DNA from: Planctomyces sp.
GTDB taxonomy: Bacteria; Planctomycetota; Planctomycetia; Planctomycetales; Planctomycetaceae
Length of the DNA: 55,579 bases
Assembly: GCA_016795105.1 (NCBI GenBank)
Contig: JAEUIH010000051.1
Coordinates: 1 to 55,579, forward strand
Direction of reading: 5' to 3'
Part shown: piece after piece, positions 8,301-16,822 of the stretch
Position numbering within the stretch: position 1 is the first letter of the stretch
How the letters are laid out: each line of letters starts with the position of its first letter
The notes under the pieces: generated by a model
Told to the model about the DNA's origin: nothing
Database searches by the model: none
Seen by the model: only the letters and a program-made list of their open reading frames with translations
Program-made: the position numbers and the translations under genes

Positions 8301-9304
8301 TCCTCAATTCCAGTGACATGGCAGGCCCGCTCCGATTTCAATGCAGCACCAAGGCGACCGCCGCCGCAGCCGATATCAAGAATGCGGGTAGAGGACAACG
8401 GGATAAGCGACCGAACATCAGGTCGATCAAACTCGTAGTAATTCACAGATTTCTGAGACCCTGTCGCAGAGGCTCGTTTCGAAGATGAACGGTTCAGCAA
8501 CTGCCGCATGCGATGCTCATACGTGTGAAGTCTCAGGACAACTTCTTGCGCGGCTGATGCAAGGCGATGGCACTCAGATTCATTTCTGACAACAAAGTGC
8601 ACCTTGTCAATCAATTCCTCTGGTGAGTCATACGTCCAGATATTCTGTTCCTGCGAAAACAGCTCTTCAAATCCATTGTCAGCAATCTGGTTGGTGATCA
8701 GCGGTATTCCACAGGCTTGAATCTCGAACAGCCGCATGTTCAGATCATTTGAAATGCTGCAGTTAAAGCCACAGCGCCCCTGCGTATAGACACGTGCCAT
8801 TTCGCTGAAATACGCGTTTCCAATCCAGCAATTTGGAAACTCGTCCTGCAGCAGGCGCAGCATTTTGATGCGTCGATCACCAATCTGGTTTCCGACAAAA
8901 ACGGCATCATGACGCTTCGGATGCCCCGGGAGCGGTCGATGGATCTGAGGGTCGCATGCCAGTGGGAGCCAGTCGACACGTCTTCCGGTCAGTCGCTGCA
9001 GCGATTCAGCTCCGTCTTTCTGCGCAGCGAACAGGAAATCGCTATCGCCAAATCGTAGTTGACAACGGAGCAAATCAACATGCGTATCAATGACCCACGA
9101 AGCTTTTGGACGACAATGGGCCGGTATCTGATAGTCGAGGCCGTCATCCACAAACACGAACAAATCAAATCCAGACACATCCACATCCGGCAGATCTTCC
9201 GGCAGCAAATGACGAACATCCGCAAGCTTGCTGAGTGCTCGTAGGCAATAGTGTCCAGTGGTTTCCGGTCTTGGACGATTGTCGAAAACGATTCCAACTC
9301 TCAT
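5336..9304 (-). CDS. Four-enzyme fusion: CgeB-like GT, SAM methyltransferase, two GT2 domains, TPR tail
   Basis: 1322 residues. In order: a CgeB/DUF3880-type glycosyltransferase (about 1-265; motif NMRLFEIQACGIPLI); a class I SAM methyltransferase (about 300-450; ILDIGCGGGRLG and FADVLEHLRNP); a GT2 domain (about 512-740; SIIIVTFNQ, FVDNGSTDGT, LLNNDC); a second GT2 of the TPR-glycosyltransferase type (about 785-985; LCMIVRNNEDTIE, VDTGSSDQT, WMDSDD); and roughly 330 residues of tetratricopeptide repeats. The ATG overlaps the upstream GT stop by 4 nt. Such proteins decorate surface polysaccharide or glycoproteins in the cytoplasm; the TPRs probably bind the acceptor or partners. All catalytic motifs appear intact. 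Confidence 0.85.
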   Translation of the reverse strand: MRVGIVFDNRPRPETTGHYCLRALSKLADVRHLLPEDLPDVDVSGFDLFVFVDDGLDYQIPAHCRPKASWVIDTHVDLLRCQLRFGDSDFLFAAQKDGAESLQRLTGRRVDWLPLACDPQIHRPLPGHPKRHDAVFVGNQIGDRRIKMLRLLQDEFPNCWIGNAYFSEMARVYTQGRCGFNCSISNDLNMRLFEIQACGIPLITNQIADNGFEELFSQEQNIWTYDSPEELIDKVHFVVRNESECHRLASAAQEVVLRLHTYEHRMRQLLNRSSSKRASATGSQKSVNYYEFDRPDVRSLIPLSSTRILDIGCGGGRLGAALKSERACHVTGIEESADAARRAAEVLDDVVNDSVEAVSDQHFRSDAFDCLIFADVLEHLRNPLAVLRKCIRWLSVDGTVIVSVPNSRNVSVVSGLIDGNWTYERAGILDDDHVRCFTRREIEKLLFRAGLHVVRRIAIPGPGYREWNESGRPGVISAGRLQLSGLSEPDAEEFFTYQHIIKANRINSRDFGTTSIIIVTFNQLWFTQQCVDSLISRTDEDVELIFVDNGSTDGTPEYLSTIPNARVLLNKDNRGFAAAVNQGIEVSIGKQILLLNNDCIVTTGWLSGLLEALYDNSQNGLVGPVSNCVSGEQQIAVSYEDLSSLDGFAWQCRQDRRLTLTDRLVGFCLLIHRSVIDQIGLLDERFEVGCFEDDDFCRRAIARGFKAVIVHSVFVHHFGSATFRGAGFDLSEILARNQQLYLEKWEPERGSQGTSDQREATCDDRADGSRYRVMESLQGEFLLKRAAVRVSLCMIVRNNEDTIEACLDSIYPWVDEIIVVDTGSSDQTPSICRRFGVRLFEFPWCDDFAAARNESLKYATGDWIFWMDSDDVIPQDQGRRLLELVRREHSPDCFGYVMQVHCTSATRGQMTIVDHIKLFRNRRELRFEHRIHEQILPSIRRAGGTVQFTDIYVIHSGSDPTPEIRQRKLERDFRILHLDLADRPDHPFVLFNLGMTYDDANQHAEAERYLRRCLEVSGNDESHVPKARSLLVNCLRMQGRLEDAIDETRIAINHFPEDRELLFRYGCLCLDDGRYEEAISAFEEVLKPSTVRTFTSIDPSIMGFKANHNLALAYQQVGRDQEAEAQWLRAIGENPHFGPGWLCLVRHRISRRQTELARGIISRMREFIPHSAETAIAEALCLEANQEFHEVSRVLQPAFRSTGDIACLDELARIQLEHGFLNDGIQILEQMRAIQPDNPVVLHNLGTAFSLIGDSDNSRLQFERCLNLEPGRMQTLERLATLCEQSGDMETALHYVQAALKKLPRDGRLLDIWKHLRGRQSR

Positions 9305-10725
9305 TGTACACTCCTCAGAGCCGTAAACAGAGGTTTATAGTGCGACTCCAGAATCTGGTCCCATGTGTGGAATGCGAGGAACCTCTCTCTGCCATTGCGC
9401 CCCAGTGATTCTGCAAGACGCGGATCATCGAGAAGTCGATTCAGGCAAAGACATAATTCCTGAGCGTTACCCGGTTCAAACAGAAGTCCAGTGACACCCT
9501 CGACGACGGTAAACGGCAGTCCGCCAATTCGACTTGCGACGACTGGCTTCGAAGCCCCCATTGCCTCAACTGCAGTTCTGCCAAGAGCTTCCTGTGCGAC
9601 TGTAGGCACCACAACAAGGTCACATTCTGCCATCAACCCTGGAAGATCCTCCTGTGACTTCCATCCTGCAAAACTGAGAAATGGAGCGGAAGGACCCACT
9701 GCGTCTGCAGTTGCAACAAGTTCAAAATCCTGCCGTTCGACCCAGAGTTCTGCACACGCTTCAAAGATCACATGAAATCCCTTCATGAATTCCGAAATCA
9801 GGCCGGCAAATAGGATTCGGGTCTTCAGCCGAGGACCACAGCGATCTGGAAGATTTTCAAAACGTTTCCGATCGAAGCCGCTTGGTATGACATATACATC
9901 GCGTGCGTAAGGTTCACACAACGCGCCGATCAGCGGATTGACCACGAGAATACCGGCCGCGTTTGCAAAGACATTCTGAAGTTCTGCACCGAATTCCGGC
10001 TCCGCAAAGCCGGCCAACTGTCGCTCGTCTGCGTGCAGGGCACCAGAAGATCGTGCGTTTTGTTCGACACAGTTGAGACAAGCATCACGTGTTGAAAGCT
10101 GAGATTTTCGACATTGCCGTATTCTCCCCCCTCCGTCGACCAGCAGCCTGACATTGTTGAGCGGGCAAAGGCACTCCATCGCTGCAAGTCGAATGTAGTA
10201 GGGAAACTCCGACACCGCTCTGGCGAGGATCGCCTTTGAATTCCATGAATCCGTTACGATGGTAGCATCCGGAGAAAACCCACGGATCGCTTCCCGAAAC
10301 CTTGCCTCAATCGCATCACGATTCCACGAGTCGTCGGTGAAAATCAATCCGCAGGTATTGTACGGTAGTGATTCGCTTACGCAGCCAATCGACCACGGTT
10401 CGTAGACTGCAAAGAAGTGGCAGACTTCATACCTGGCAGCTGAAAGGAATTGAGCCAGTTCAGCGGTATGCACGATACCGCCACCGGTCGAAGGCCAGTT
10501 AAAGAGCAGGCTTACAATTGCAATTCGCTGTCGTCGCGAATCTGCAGCTGGAGTGATCAAATCCATTGCATTCAGCAATCCATCAGCCATCAACAACCGT
10601 TGATTAAGCCGATCCGAAGCCGTGTTGCCATGGCGATCAAGCGTTTTGGCAAGTACCGTCTCTGTCAACAACAAGTCGTCGGGGCCAGAACACTGTGAAA
10701 TTCCGCCCGAGGTATTTGCTGACAT
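9301..10725 (-). CDS. Group 1 (GT-B) glycosyltransferase, first gene of the operon
   Basis: 474 residues. A Rossmann-like N-terminal part contains IAIVSLLFNWPSTGGGIVHT. A GT group 1 donor domain follows (RILFAGLISEFMKGFHV; VVPTVAQEALGRTAVEAMGA with the E-x7-E pair; G-G-L-P-F-T-V loop). A central insert at about residues 180-230 has four Cys (C-P-L..., C-R-K, C-L-N-C) and could bind a metal; this is not typical of the family. It is the promoter-proximal gene of the minus-strand glycosylation operon and overlaps the next gene by 4 nt. The probable role is sugar transfer to a surface glycan or glycoprotein. Confidence 0.82.
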   Translation of the reverse strand: MSANTSGGISQCSGPDDLLLTETVLAKTLDRHGNTASDRLNQRLLMADGLLNAMDLITPAADSRRQRIAIVSLLFNWPSTGGGIVHTAELAQFLSAARYEVCHFFAVYEPWSIGCVSESLPYNTCGLIFTDDSWNRDAIEARFREAIRGFSPDATIVTDSWNSKAILARAVSEFPYYIRLAAMECLCPLNNVRLLVDGGGRIRQCRKSQLSTRDACLNCVEQNARSSGALHADERQLAGFAEPEFGAELQNVFANAAGILVVNPLIGALCEPYARDVYVIPSGFDRKRFENLPDRCGPRLKTRILFAGLISEFMKGFHVIFEACAELWVERQDFELVATADAVGPSAPFLSFAGWKSQEDLPGLMAECDLVVVPTVAQEALGRTAVEAMGASKPVVASRIGGLPFTVVEGVTGLLFEPGNAQELCLCLNRLLDDPRLAESLGRNGRERFLAFHTWDQILESHYKPLFTALRSVQ

Positions 10726-10777
10726 GTCAAGACCCTCTAATCAGGGAAGCTCAGACGCATGCAGATTGCCATTATGT

Positions 10778-10806
10778 ATCCTACACGTAAGGTATTAGAT
10801 CGTCAA
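10778..10806 (-). promoter_or_regulatory. Putative sigma-70-type promoter of the glycosyltransferase operon
   Basis: Reading the minus strand, TTGACG (10806-10801) is followed after exactly 17 nt by TAGGAT (10783-10778). The start codon at 10725 lies about 50 nt downstream. The -35 box matches consensus at 5 of 6 positions, the -10 box at 4 of 6. Confidence 0.45.
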
Positions 10807-11530
10807 TGGAGTCAGGTAGAAACCGAAAAAATGTAAAACGGGCGATCGTTCAATGGAACTCTCTCTCTTATGAACTTCCAGCCGCGGCAACAATATTCGA
10901 AGCTTGCAGACCATGCACAAATGTGTTGCTGGTCTTTACGTTATGACTTGGAGCATCACGACAACGCGACTGACACCGGATGGTGTAGTGACTCTTTCCG
11001 CAATGCCCCGATCATTGACAGTCTTATGTTCTGATTCCGAGGGTTACCGGCTCGCTAAAGCACCTAGGGTGCGCAGACTGCCCGGTTGTGACTGTTGGTT
11101 CGCTCAGAGTCGCTTGGCATGTTCCACGATGATATTGTGGGTAAATCACTGCCGCGCGAATGCATGACGTGCCGGGGCGACGATGAGTTATGCACAGTTC
11201 GTTTCTGGGGGCGCAGGGATCCGCATTCTCGGTGAAGAAGCTGCAGTCCACGATAAATAAACGCTTTCGTCGGGCGGACTTTAGAGAGTCGAGATCATCG
11301 AGGTGAGTGTTCGGGAATCCGCACACCAATCTCCCCGCACGCACCCCCATGGCTGGCGTCTTGCCAACTCACGACACCTCCACACCGGGAAATTTTGAAA
11401 TTGCAGGATTACGGATTATCTAAGAGCGATCATCAAGGTAGCATACTGTAAGTGTGCACGGCCGAAGAGACGCAGGGATCTTGCTTGACAGTGGCGACAA
11501 CCGCTGCACGAAGATTCAGGAGCCTTAAGG
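10807..11530. other. Long intergenic region between the GT operon and the Rhs remnant
   Basis: About 720 bases with no convincing gene on either strand; the short open frames have no family features. The last 60 bases before 11531 translate, in a different phase, to a stretch ending GDNRCTKIQEP, which fits the sequence expected just upstream of the Rhs core. The region therefore seems to include decayed Rhs coding sequence. Confidence 0.4.
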
Positions 11531-12685
11531 ATGCCAACCACGACATTCGTCTGGGACCCGGTGAATGACTGTGTGATTTCTGAACTGGATGGTACAGGAA
11601 CGACTCAGGCGGTCTACACCAATGAACCGCAGCAGTACGGCGGTGTGCTCAGTCAGCGCCGCGGCAGTACCTCCAGCTTCCTCCACGCCGATGCACTCGG
11701 CACCACCCGACTGCTCACCAGCACCGCCGGAGCCACGACGGACACGTATCTCTTCGATGCCTGGGGAAATCCCGTCTCCAGCACCGGGTCCACCGTCAAC
11801 CCCTTTCGATGGGTCGGACGGTCTGGGTACTATACGGACAACGCAACCGGGCTCCTGTATGTCAGGGCAAGGATGTACCAGCCAACTATCGCGCGGTGGG
11901 TAAGTGTCGATCCTCTATCATTCCATAGCTTGTTCCTTGCAACAGCACGGCATCGATACGCGAATAATCGCCCTTCAACACATCTTGATCCGTCGGGACT
12001 GTTTACCGAAAAACACACACCACCGGGACTTCCTGAATACTTAGATCCTCTATCAGAGAACGACATAATACCTCTCTGGATACGAAATCTGATTTATTCC
12101 ATCGTGCCTGAGTGGACTCAATGTGAGACTTGGCAATGCGTACTTGCCGCTGCCACAGCGGGAATCGACAATGTGTTGATTACAGGGAAACCGCTCATCG
12201 AAATCGAAAAACGCGTTCGAGCTGAGCATTTCCATCCGATAGGCGCGTCTTGTCACGGGGGAGACTACTCAACGACTGAACAATGGAATTATACATATCC
12301 GCACAGAAAGGACGATCGATACATTGACTTAAGAAGCCCGTTTCTTGAAGACCCTGCCATTGCGGCAGTGCTCGGAATACTTGACCCAGAGTCGCTGGAC
12401 TTAATTTTTGGCCGTGCTTCGTTTACTTGTACAGTGTCCGAAAAACTCATGCTCAGTTGTTGTTCCTGCAAGTATAAAAGAACAGGAACAGCTTTCTGTC
12501 ACATCTCGGATGTATTTGACTTCCGACCAGATAAGAAATCGAGGCGATATAATCAGTTGGCTGAGATCTGGCAGTATTTGGTATGGAATGTGAGGAAGAC
12601 AGGACTGCCAGTGCACGAACCGCGTGTGCATGCATTTTTTGAGATACAACTTGACGAAGAGGGGGTACCGGAAGATTGTCCATAG
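11531..12685 (+). CDS. Orphan Rhs-repeat core with an unrecognised C-terminal domain
   Basis: 384 residues. Residues 1-158 are a C-terminal Rhs core: TTTFVWDPVNDCVISELDG, YGGVLSQRRGS, FLHADALGTTRLL, then a degenerate form of the usual YYDPxxGRFxxxDP block (VRARMYQPTIARWVSVDP) and a hinge ending LDPSGLF. Full Rhs proteins exceed 1000 residues; here all upstream YD repeats are absent, and a stop plus frame change just before the ATG indicate 5' truncation. The 225-residue tail is the variable region that in Rhs proteins often carries a toxin. It includes a Cys cluster (LSCCSCKYKRTGTAFCH) but no motif I recognise. The gene may be an orphan tip module or a pseudogene. Confidence 0.6.
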   Translation: MPTTTFVWDPVNDCVISELDGTGTTQAVYTNEPQQYGGVLSQRRGSTSSFLHADALGTTRLLTSTAGATTDTYLFDAWGNPVSSTGSTVNPFRWVGRSGYYTDNATGLLYVRARMYQPTIARWVSVDPLSFHSLFLATARHRYANNRPSTHLDPSGLFTEKHTPPGLPEYLDPLSENDIIPLWIRNLIYSIVPEWTQCETWQCVLAAATAGIDNVLITGKPLIEIEKRVRAEHFHPIGASCHGGDYSTTEQWNYTYPHRKDDRYIDLRSPFLEDPAIAAVLGILDPESLDLIFGRASFTCTVSEKLMLSCCSCKYKRTGTAFCHISDVFDFRPDKKSRRYNQLAEIWQYLVWNVRKTGLPVHEPRVHAFFEIQLDEEGVPEDCP

Positions 12686-12981
12686 AGCTCAAGATCCAGC
12701 ATGATAGGCACTTCCGGTGATGGCAGAATGGCAGCGCGTCTGTGATTCGAATCAAATAGGAGAATCGTCTTCAAGTCATCAGCGTCAGTTGGCGGTGGAA
12801 AGCCACAATCGACCTTCTAGTCCTCGGGAAAGTACAATCTCCCAGACAACAAGATAACGGCAAAGACGAATGTCATCCAGATTCGTCAGTAGGAGAATTC
12901 AATTCTTTAGACACGATTACTGGACCAGGTAAGCCTGTCAAAGGTGGCGACGGTGTTGTATTTTTTTGCAGGGACAAGTGT
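12686..12981. other. Intergenic gap after the Rhs core
   Basis: Roughly 300 bases with no recognisable gene. A GGGAC element about 9 nt before 12982 could serve as ribosome binding site for the next gene. Nothing else is seen. Confidence 0.3.
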
Positions 12982-13497
12982 ATGCGAATCGGTGGAAGGA
13001 CGGCGTATTTTGCACTCGTCTTGCTCTTACTCAGTGGCGCAACTGTAGGGCTAGTCTGCGCGCTGTGGGAGAGTTTTGACTTGAAGCATGCGTCAAGCAC
13101 AGAATCAGCAGTTGATGCAGCTGCTGCCGAAGCGAAGTTGTTTCAACAGATCACCGGAGTGCCGGCGATTGCGTTCCATGACGTTCGTTGTTTTATTGAC
13201 GCAGGAATTGACGTGTCATCGCACTGCCGATTCCGTTTCAACGATTTTAAGGATCTCGAGGAGATCATCAGTAGAAATCGATTAACCCAGGAGAACAAAC
13301 TTGACGTGCCGGATTCTCCTCGCCGTAAACGCTCCTTAGGACTGGCTGGTACTCGATATCCAGAGTGGTACGACCTTAGGGAAATTCCCTATGATTCACC
13401 AACCTATAGCTTTTTTGACGGGACCCCAGGCAAAGGTGTTGTCTTATATATCGATATTGATCGAAACATAGGGTATTTCGAAGAATACGATTTCTGA
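12982..13497 (+). CDS. Unknown protein with N-terminal membrane anchor
   Basis: 171 residues. Residues 8-29 (AYFALVLLLLSGATVGLVCALW) form one hydrophobic segment after a basic start, so the protein is probably anchored with its C-terminus outside. The rest is soluble, with an acidic, aromatic-rich end (VLYIDIDRNIGYFEEYDF). I do not recognise the family. It lies about 300 nt downstream of the Rhs-type gene on the same strand, the position where an immunity gene would be expected, but this is only positional inference. Two short similarly built proteins occur at 18085 and 19146. Confidence 0.5.
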   Translation: MRIGGRTAYFALVLLLLSGATVGLVCALWESFDLKHASSTESAVDAAAAEAKLFQQITGVPAIAFHDVRCFIDAGIDVSSHCRFRFNDFKDLEEIISRNRLTQENKLDVPDSPRRKRSLGLAGTRYPEWYDLREIPYDSPTYSFFDGTPGKGVVLYIDIDRNIGYFEEYDF

Positions 13498-13530
13498 AGG
13501 TCTGTAGCTTTGCAGTTTACCCGGGATTCG

Positions 13531-13536
13531 CTAGTG
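13531..13536. repeat. Left target-site duplication of the IS element
   Basis: CTAGTG directly before the left inverted repeat; the same hexamer follows the right inverted repeat at 15064-15069. If the inverted repeat is taken one base longer, the duplication would be TAGT. Confidence 0.7.
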
Positions 13537-15063
13537 CTGCACTTTCTGACATCCACATAGGATCAGTTTATCAGTTTCGTGAGGGCCTGAAACAGTTGCC
13601 GGATTTTTCGAGCAGCACGTTGATGGCGAGGTAATTGGGAAAATGTTTCGCGAAGCGTGTGTTTCTTCAGGGTTTTGAGGCGATCTGCATGACTTGGTCG
13701 GCGAGATACGTCATCCCATGGACGGTCAGCCCGCTTCTTCAGTGTGTTCCCGGATCGATTCCATGCCCACAATTCCACAATCGTATGAAGCCACAAACAC
13801 AAGTTCCAGCACGCGACATTACACCAAACATTTCTCACTTGCTGTTCGCCGGCACCATGGACCTCTTTCACATCATGAAAGTTTTGTTCGATCGCAGACC
13901 GCTGGGCCACGCTTTCAATAATCATTTCCGCGGAGACATCGGCATCGGTGCAGAAGAAAGCAACCCACTCTCCCGGGCAGTCAGAAAAGAGCTCTGCTGA
14001 ACGTTTGACAATAACGACTCGAATCGTCCCACCAACTGGAGAGTAGGTCGCCAGGAAGGTCTTGTAGTGGACAGTCTGCTCCTTGCCGTACAAAACCAGT
14101 CTGACCGTTGTCCAGCCCTGACGATGACCTCCACGCCGGGCCAGGGAGATGGAATTCACACCATATTTCCGGGGTCTGCCTTTGCCACGACATTTGGCCG
14201 TCACGGGAAGATCAAACAGCGCAGCATCCTTTCTTAAGCGACTGACCACGACGGCCCCCGTGGCGATGACTCGTTTCAGAAACACACGCCTGGCATAGGC
14301 GCCATCGGCAACCACGATTACTCTCTTCTGAAACCAGTTCTGAAACAGAGTGACACACCATTCCACAAGCTCCGCAGCGAGTTCCAGCTTTGTGCGAAAC
14401 TTCCATGGAGCTGTTCCAAGATTTTCCAGAATCTGAAGATCGCACTGCCGAACGTACATCAATGCCAGAAGGGGCAGACCGATGGAACCCCACTTCGGAT
14501 GATTCACCAGCCAGCTGAGGGTGACCCAGACATGGCCATACAGAAACTCCGAGCCCGATGGTCCGGGTGTTGGATTATGATGTGTCCCGGCCAGTTGAAC
14601 TTTGGGCCCATAACGCTTGGTGGGTGAATCATCCAAAGCAAGCTTCACAAACTCACCAACCTGACTGACAGGAATCCGTCGGACCGCCAGATGCAGCAGT
14701 TCCGTGGCGACACGTTTCGCACTACGCCCCAGAGTCTGCAGAAAGTAATAATGATCCTGCCAGTCGTCGGTCACTCCTGCAGCACGCAACCAGCAGGAAA
14801 CGGTTCTGCGACCACTTCCCAGCAGCATACCGAGAACAATTGTCAGGAAATACTTTCGACTTCTTTGATCCAGAGCGGTAGTGAGAACTTCACACCAGTC
14901 TGCTACAATCTTTGGCAGCGTCCATGCAGCCATCGGGGTGCTCCTTCGGGGACTGAACTGTCTTGGTAAAACAATTCTTACCCAGGACCCCCGTGGCTGC
15001 GTAGACCACTTTGGAGCTTTAGCGAAGGAAATCAACTCGCTAAGGAAATGTCAGAAAGTGCAG
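13537..15063 (-). mobile_element. Complete insertion sequence, 1527 bp, DDE transposase
   Basis: The left end CTGCACTTTCTGACAT (13537-13552) is the perfect reverse complement of the right end at 15048-15063. The hexamer CTAGTG flanks both ends as a direct duplication. The single gene inside is an intact transposase on the minus strand. Perfect ends, an intact reading frame and intact duplications suggest recent insertion. By the transposase it is IS4-superfamily, possibly IS701-like; family assignment is not certain. Confidence 0.85.
13563..14933 (-). CDS. IS4-superfamily (IS701-like) DDE transposase
   Basis: About 456 residues from ATG 14933, chosen because AAGGAG lies 7-8 nt upstream; an open frame continues to 15035. 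Conserved features: ALDDSP (first catalytic Asp region), VIVVADGAYARR (second Asp), and SAIEQNFHDVKEVHGAGEQQVRN (glutamate region with the Y/N-REK-like context). The enzyme cuts and joins the 16-bp inverted ends of its own element. No frameshift or stop is seen, so it may be active. The C-terminus is basic and ends just inside the left inverted repeat. Confidence 0.85.
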   Translation of the reverse strand: MAAWTLPKIVADWCEVLTTALDQRSRKYFLTIVLGMLLGSGRRTVSCWLRAAGVTDDWQDHYYFLQTLGRSAKRVATELLHLAVRRIPVSQVGEFVKLALDDSPTKRYGPKVQLAGTHHNPTPGPSGSEFLYGHVWVTLSWLVNHPKWGSIGLPLLALMYVRQCDLQILENLGTAPWKFRTKLELAAELVEWCVTLFQNWFQKRVIVVADGAYARRVFLKRVIATGAVVVSRLRKDAALFDLPVTAKCRGKGRPRKYGVNSISLARRGGHRQGWTTVRLVLYGKEQTVHYKTFLATYSPVGGTIRVVIVKRSAELFSDCPGEWVAFFCTDADVSAEMIIESVAQRSAIEQNFHDVKEVHGAGEQQVRNVWCNVACWNLCLWLHTIVELWAWNRSGNTLKKRADRPWDDVSRRPSHADRLKTLKKHTLRETFSQLPRHQRAARKIRQLFQALTKLIN

Positions 15064-15069
15064 CTAGTG
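15064..15069. repeat. Right target-site duplication of the IS element
   Basis: CTAGTG, identical to 13531-13536. Confidence 0.7.
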
Positions 15070-15156
15070 TAATGTCACTTAATTGTAGTGAATTATTCGG
15101 CACCTTGTCGTGAGTTCGGGGTTAAGTGGGTACCTAAGTCTTCACGGAGGATCTCC

Positions 15157-15642
15157 ATGCGAGTAGCGCCCGCGATTGAGTTGAGTGACGAAGAGCGAAA
15201 GACGCTGACAAGGTACAGTCGAGGAAGGAACACTCCTGTCAACGTCGTATTGCGTGCGAAGGTCATTCTGCTCGCGGCGGATGGACTGCAGAAAATGGTG
15301 ATTGCTTGAGAACTCGATACGGATCCTCAGTTCGTCAGCCGTTGGCGAACTCGTTTTGTCGAGGGACGACTGAAAAGCATTCAGAAGGATGGGCCTCGTA
15401 GTGGACGAAAACCGTCTCAGAAAGTCGTGAAGAGGATTCTCGAGGCGACGACGCAGGAAAAGCCGCCCGGAGCTACTCACTTGAGTGGGCGAACGCTGGC
15501 CAACCATTTGGGCGTCGGTCGATCGGTGGTTCATCGAGTGTGGCGGCAGCACAGTCTTCAGCTCCATCGCGCAAAGATATTCAAGCTTTCCTACGATCCG
15601 AAATTTGAAGAGAAGCTGTTACGGGCCGAATTCCTATCGTAG
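15157..15642 (+). pseudogene. IS630-family transposase fragment with in-frame stop
   Basis: From ATG 15157 the frame reads MRVAPAIELSDEERKTL..., the helix-turn-helix start of IS630-type transposases. It meets TGA at 15307 inside a conserved segment and then continues in the same phase (ELDTDPQFVSRWRTRF, later LSGRTLANHLGVGRS, FEEKLL). After FEEKLLRAEF the reading stops at 15640. The catalytic DDE half is absent. A premature stop plus 3' truncation make this a dead remnant. It begins about 90 bp right of the intact IS. Confidence 0.8.
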
Positions 15643-15849
15643 TTTTGGCCGAATTGAGAGTGTAGGGATGATTTGGGGCTTTTTAAGGCCACCTGGCCGA
15701 ATTGCTGCGAATTCTGGAGGGTGGTTTCGTGAGGACGCGACGGGGGATTCTCTTGCTTTGGTGTCCCGGGAGAATTCTGCGTTCGGGCGTTTGCTGACAG
15801 TCGGGCTTGCATCGGAGTGTCCATCGCGGGCGCAGTGCGCAGCAGGCTA

Positions 15850-16206
15850 CTAATCTGTCGCGTCGTCGAGCGGTGAATGGGGTGTTACCGGTCGTTCGTT
15901 TGAGCCTCGGTCATGACGGTACTGGTCCAGCCAGTTTTTGAGCAGACTGACGGCTCCCAGGAAGTCATGGCCCTGCACCATCATCAGGTCGATGTTGTTG
16001 GTGTTCTCGCCGCAGCAGAAGCAGTGTGCCAGGTTGTTCTTCGGATTGACCGTCGCCTGCAATTCGCCGCAATGCGGACACTCAAAGCGAAAATAACCGT
16101 CGATCTGTTTTCCGATCGGCCCGTGTCGCCCGAGTCGACCGACCGTCAGCTTCATCGGTAAATCATTGCGGATGGCACGCAGTAATTCTCTGGTGATCAT
16201 AGTCAT
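15850..16206 (-). CDS. CHC2-type zinc finger protein of a mobile element
   Basis: 118 residues. The core has C-P-H-C, then C-F-C-C about 20 residues later in the context LAHCFCCGENTNNIDLMM, matching the CHC2 zinc finger known from DNA primase, but without a primase catalytic domain. It starts 4 nt after the ExeA/TniB-like ATPase frame. That pairing is one I associate with planctomycete Mu/TniA-like transposons, where its role is unclear. The reading frame is intact even though its partners are damaged. Confidence 0.7.
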   Translation of the reverse strand: MTMITRELLRAIRNDLPMKLTVGRLGRHGPIGKQIDGYFRFECPHCGELQATVNPKNNLAHCFCCGENTNNIDLMMVQGHDFLGAVSLLKNWLDQYRHDRGSNERPVTPHSPLDDATD

Positions 16207-16210
16207 GCTA

Positions 16211-16780
16211 TCAAAAATCCGTCAGGTCAACTTGTTTTTGCCAGTGCGGCTGCAGCAGAACTCGGTTGACGGTGTCGATGTCGATCGTTGTTCCGGCAGA
16301 CGCACGGACGGCTTCGAGCATCGAGGCCAGACACAGATTCCGGCAGCGACGCAGGACACCGTCGGCCGTGCGGATAATCAGTTCAGTGGCCCTGGTCGTG
16401 AATGTGTTGTGTGCCAGGCCGATACGATCAAGCTGATACTCCATGCACTGCCGCATGGTTTCGTCGTTCATGCGACGCGTGATGACCGAGTAGGTGACTC
16501 GGCTTTTGATGTCCTGATTGACGGCCAGATCCAGATTCGACAGCAATTCGACCTGGCCGATCAGAATCAGGTTGTGGTTTTTTGGAAAATCTTCCAGCAG
16601 CAGACGCAGCGATTCTTTGATCACACTCTTGCCGGTTCCGGGGCGACCGACAACAAGGCACAGTCCGCCCTGTTGACTGTGGACTCGCAGCGTGTCGTGG
16701 ATTTCCTGCTGATGCGACAGAAGCCGGATGTCGCGCAGCGCGAACGGGTCTTCACTGAGACCGAAGTGCGAACGAATCAT
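16211..16780 (-). pseudogene. ExeA/TniB-like AAA ATPase with Walker B region deleted in frame
   Basis: The open frame from ATG 16780 (MIRSHFGLSEDPF) reads 189 residues without a stop. Walker A is present (GRPGTGKS). It is followed almost at once by SLRLLLEDFPKNHNLILIGQ, the sensor-1 region. In this family about 60 residues including Walker B (L-I-D-E-A) normally separate the two, so an in-frame deletion is inferred. The C-terminus (NQDIKSRVTYSV, ADGVLRRCRNLCL) is normal. Without Walker B the ATPase should be inactive. A GTG start at 16816 is an alternative. Confidence 0.6.
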
Positions 16781-16822
16781 GGGGAATCTCGAAGGCTGGA
16801 AACTGGCAAAGGTCACACGGGG

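Noticed and set aside
10904-11350. Small frames in the long gap before the Rhs gene
   Set aside because: No ribosome sites, no recognisable motifs, overlapping each other on both strands.
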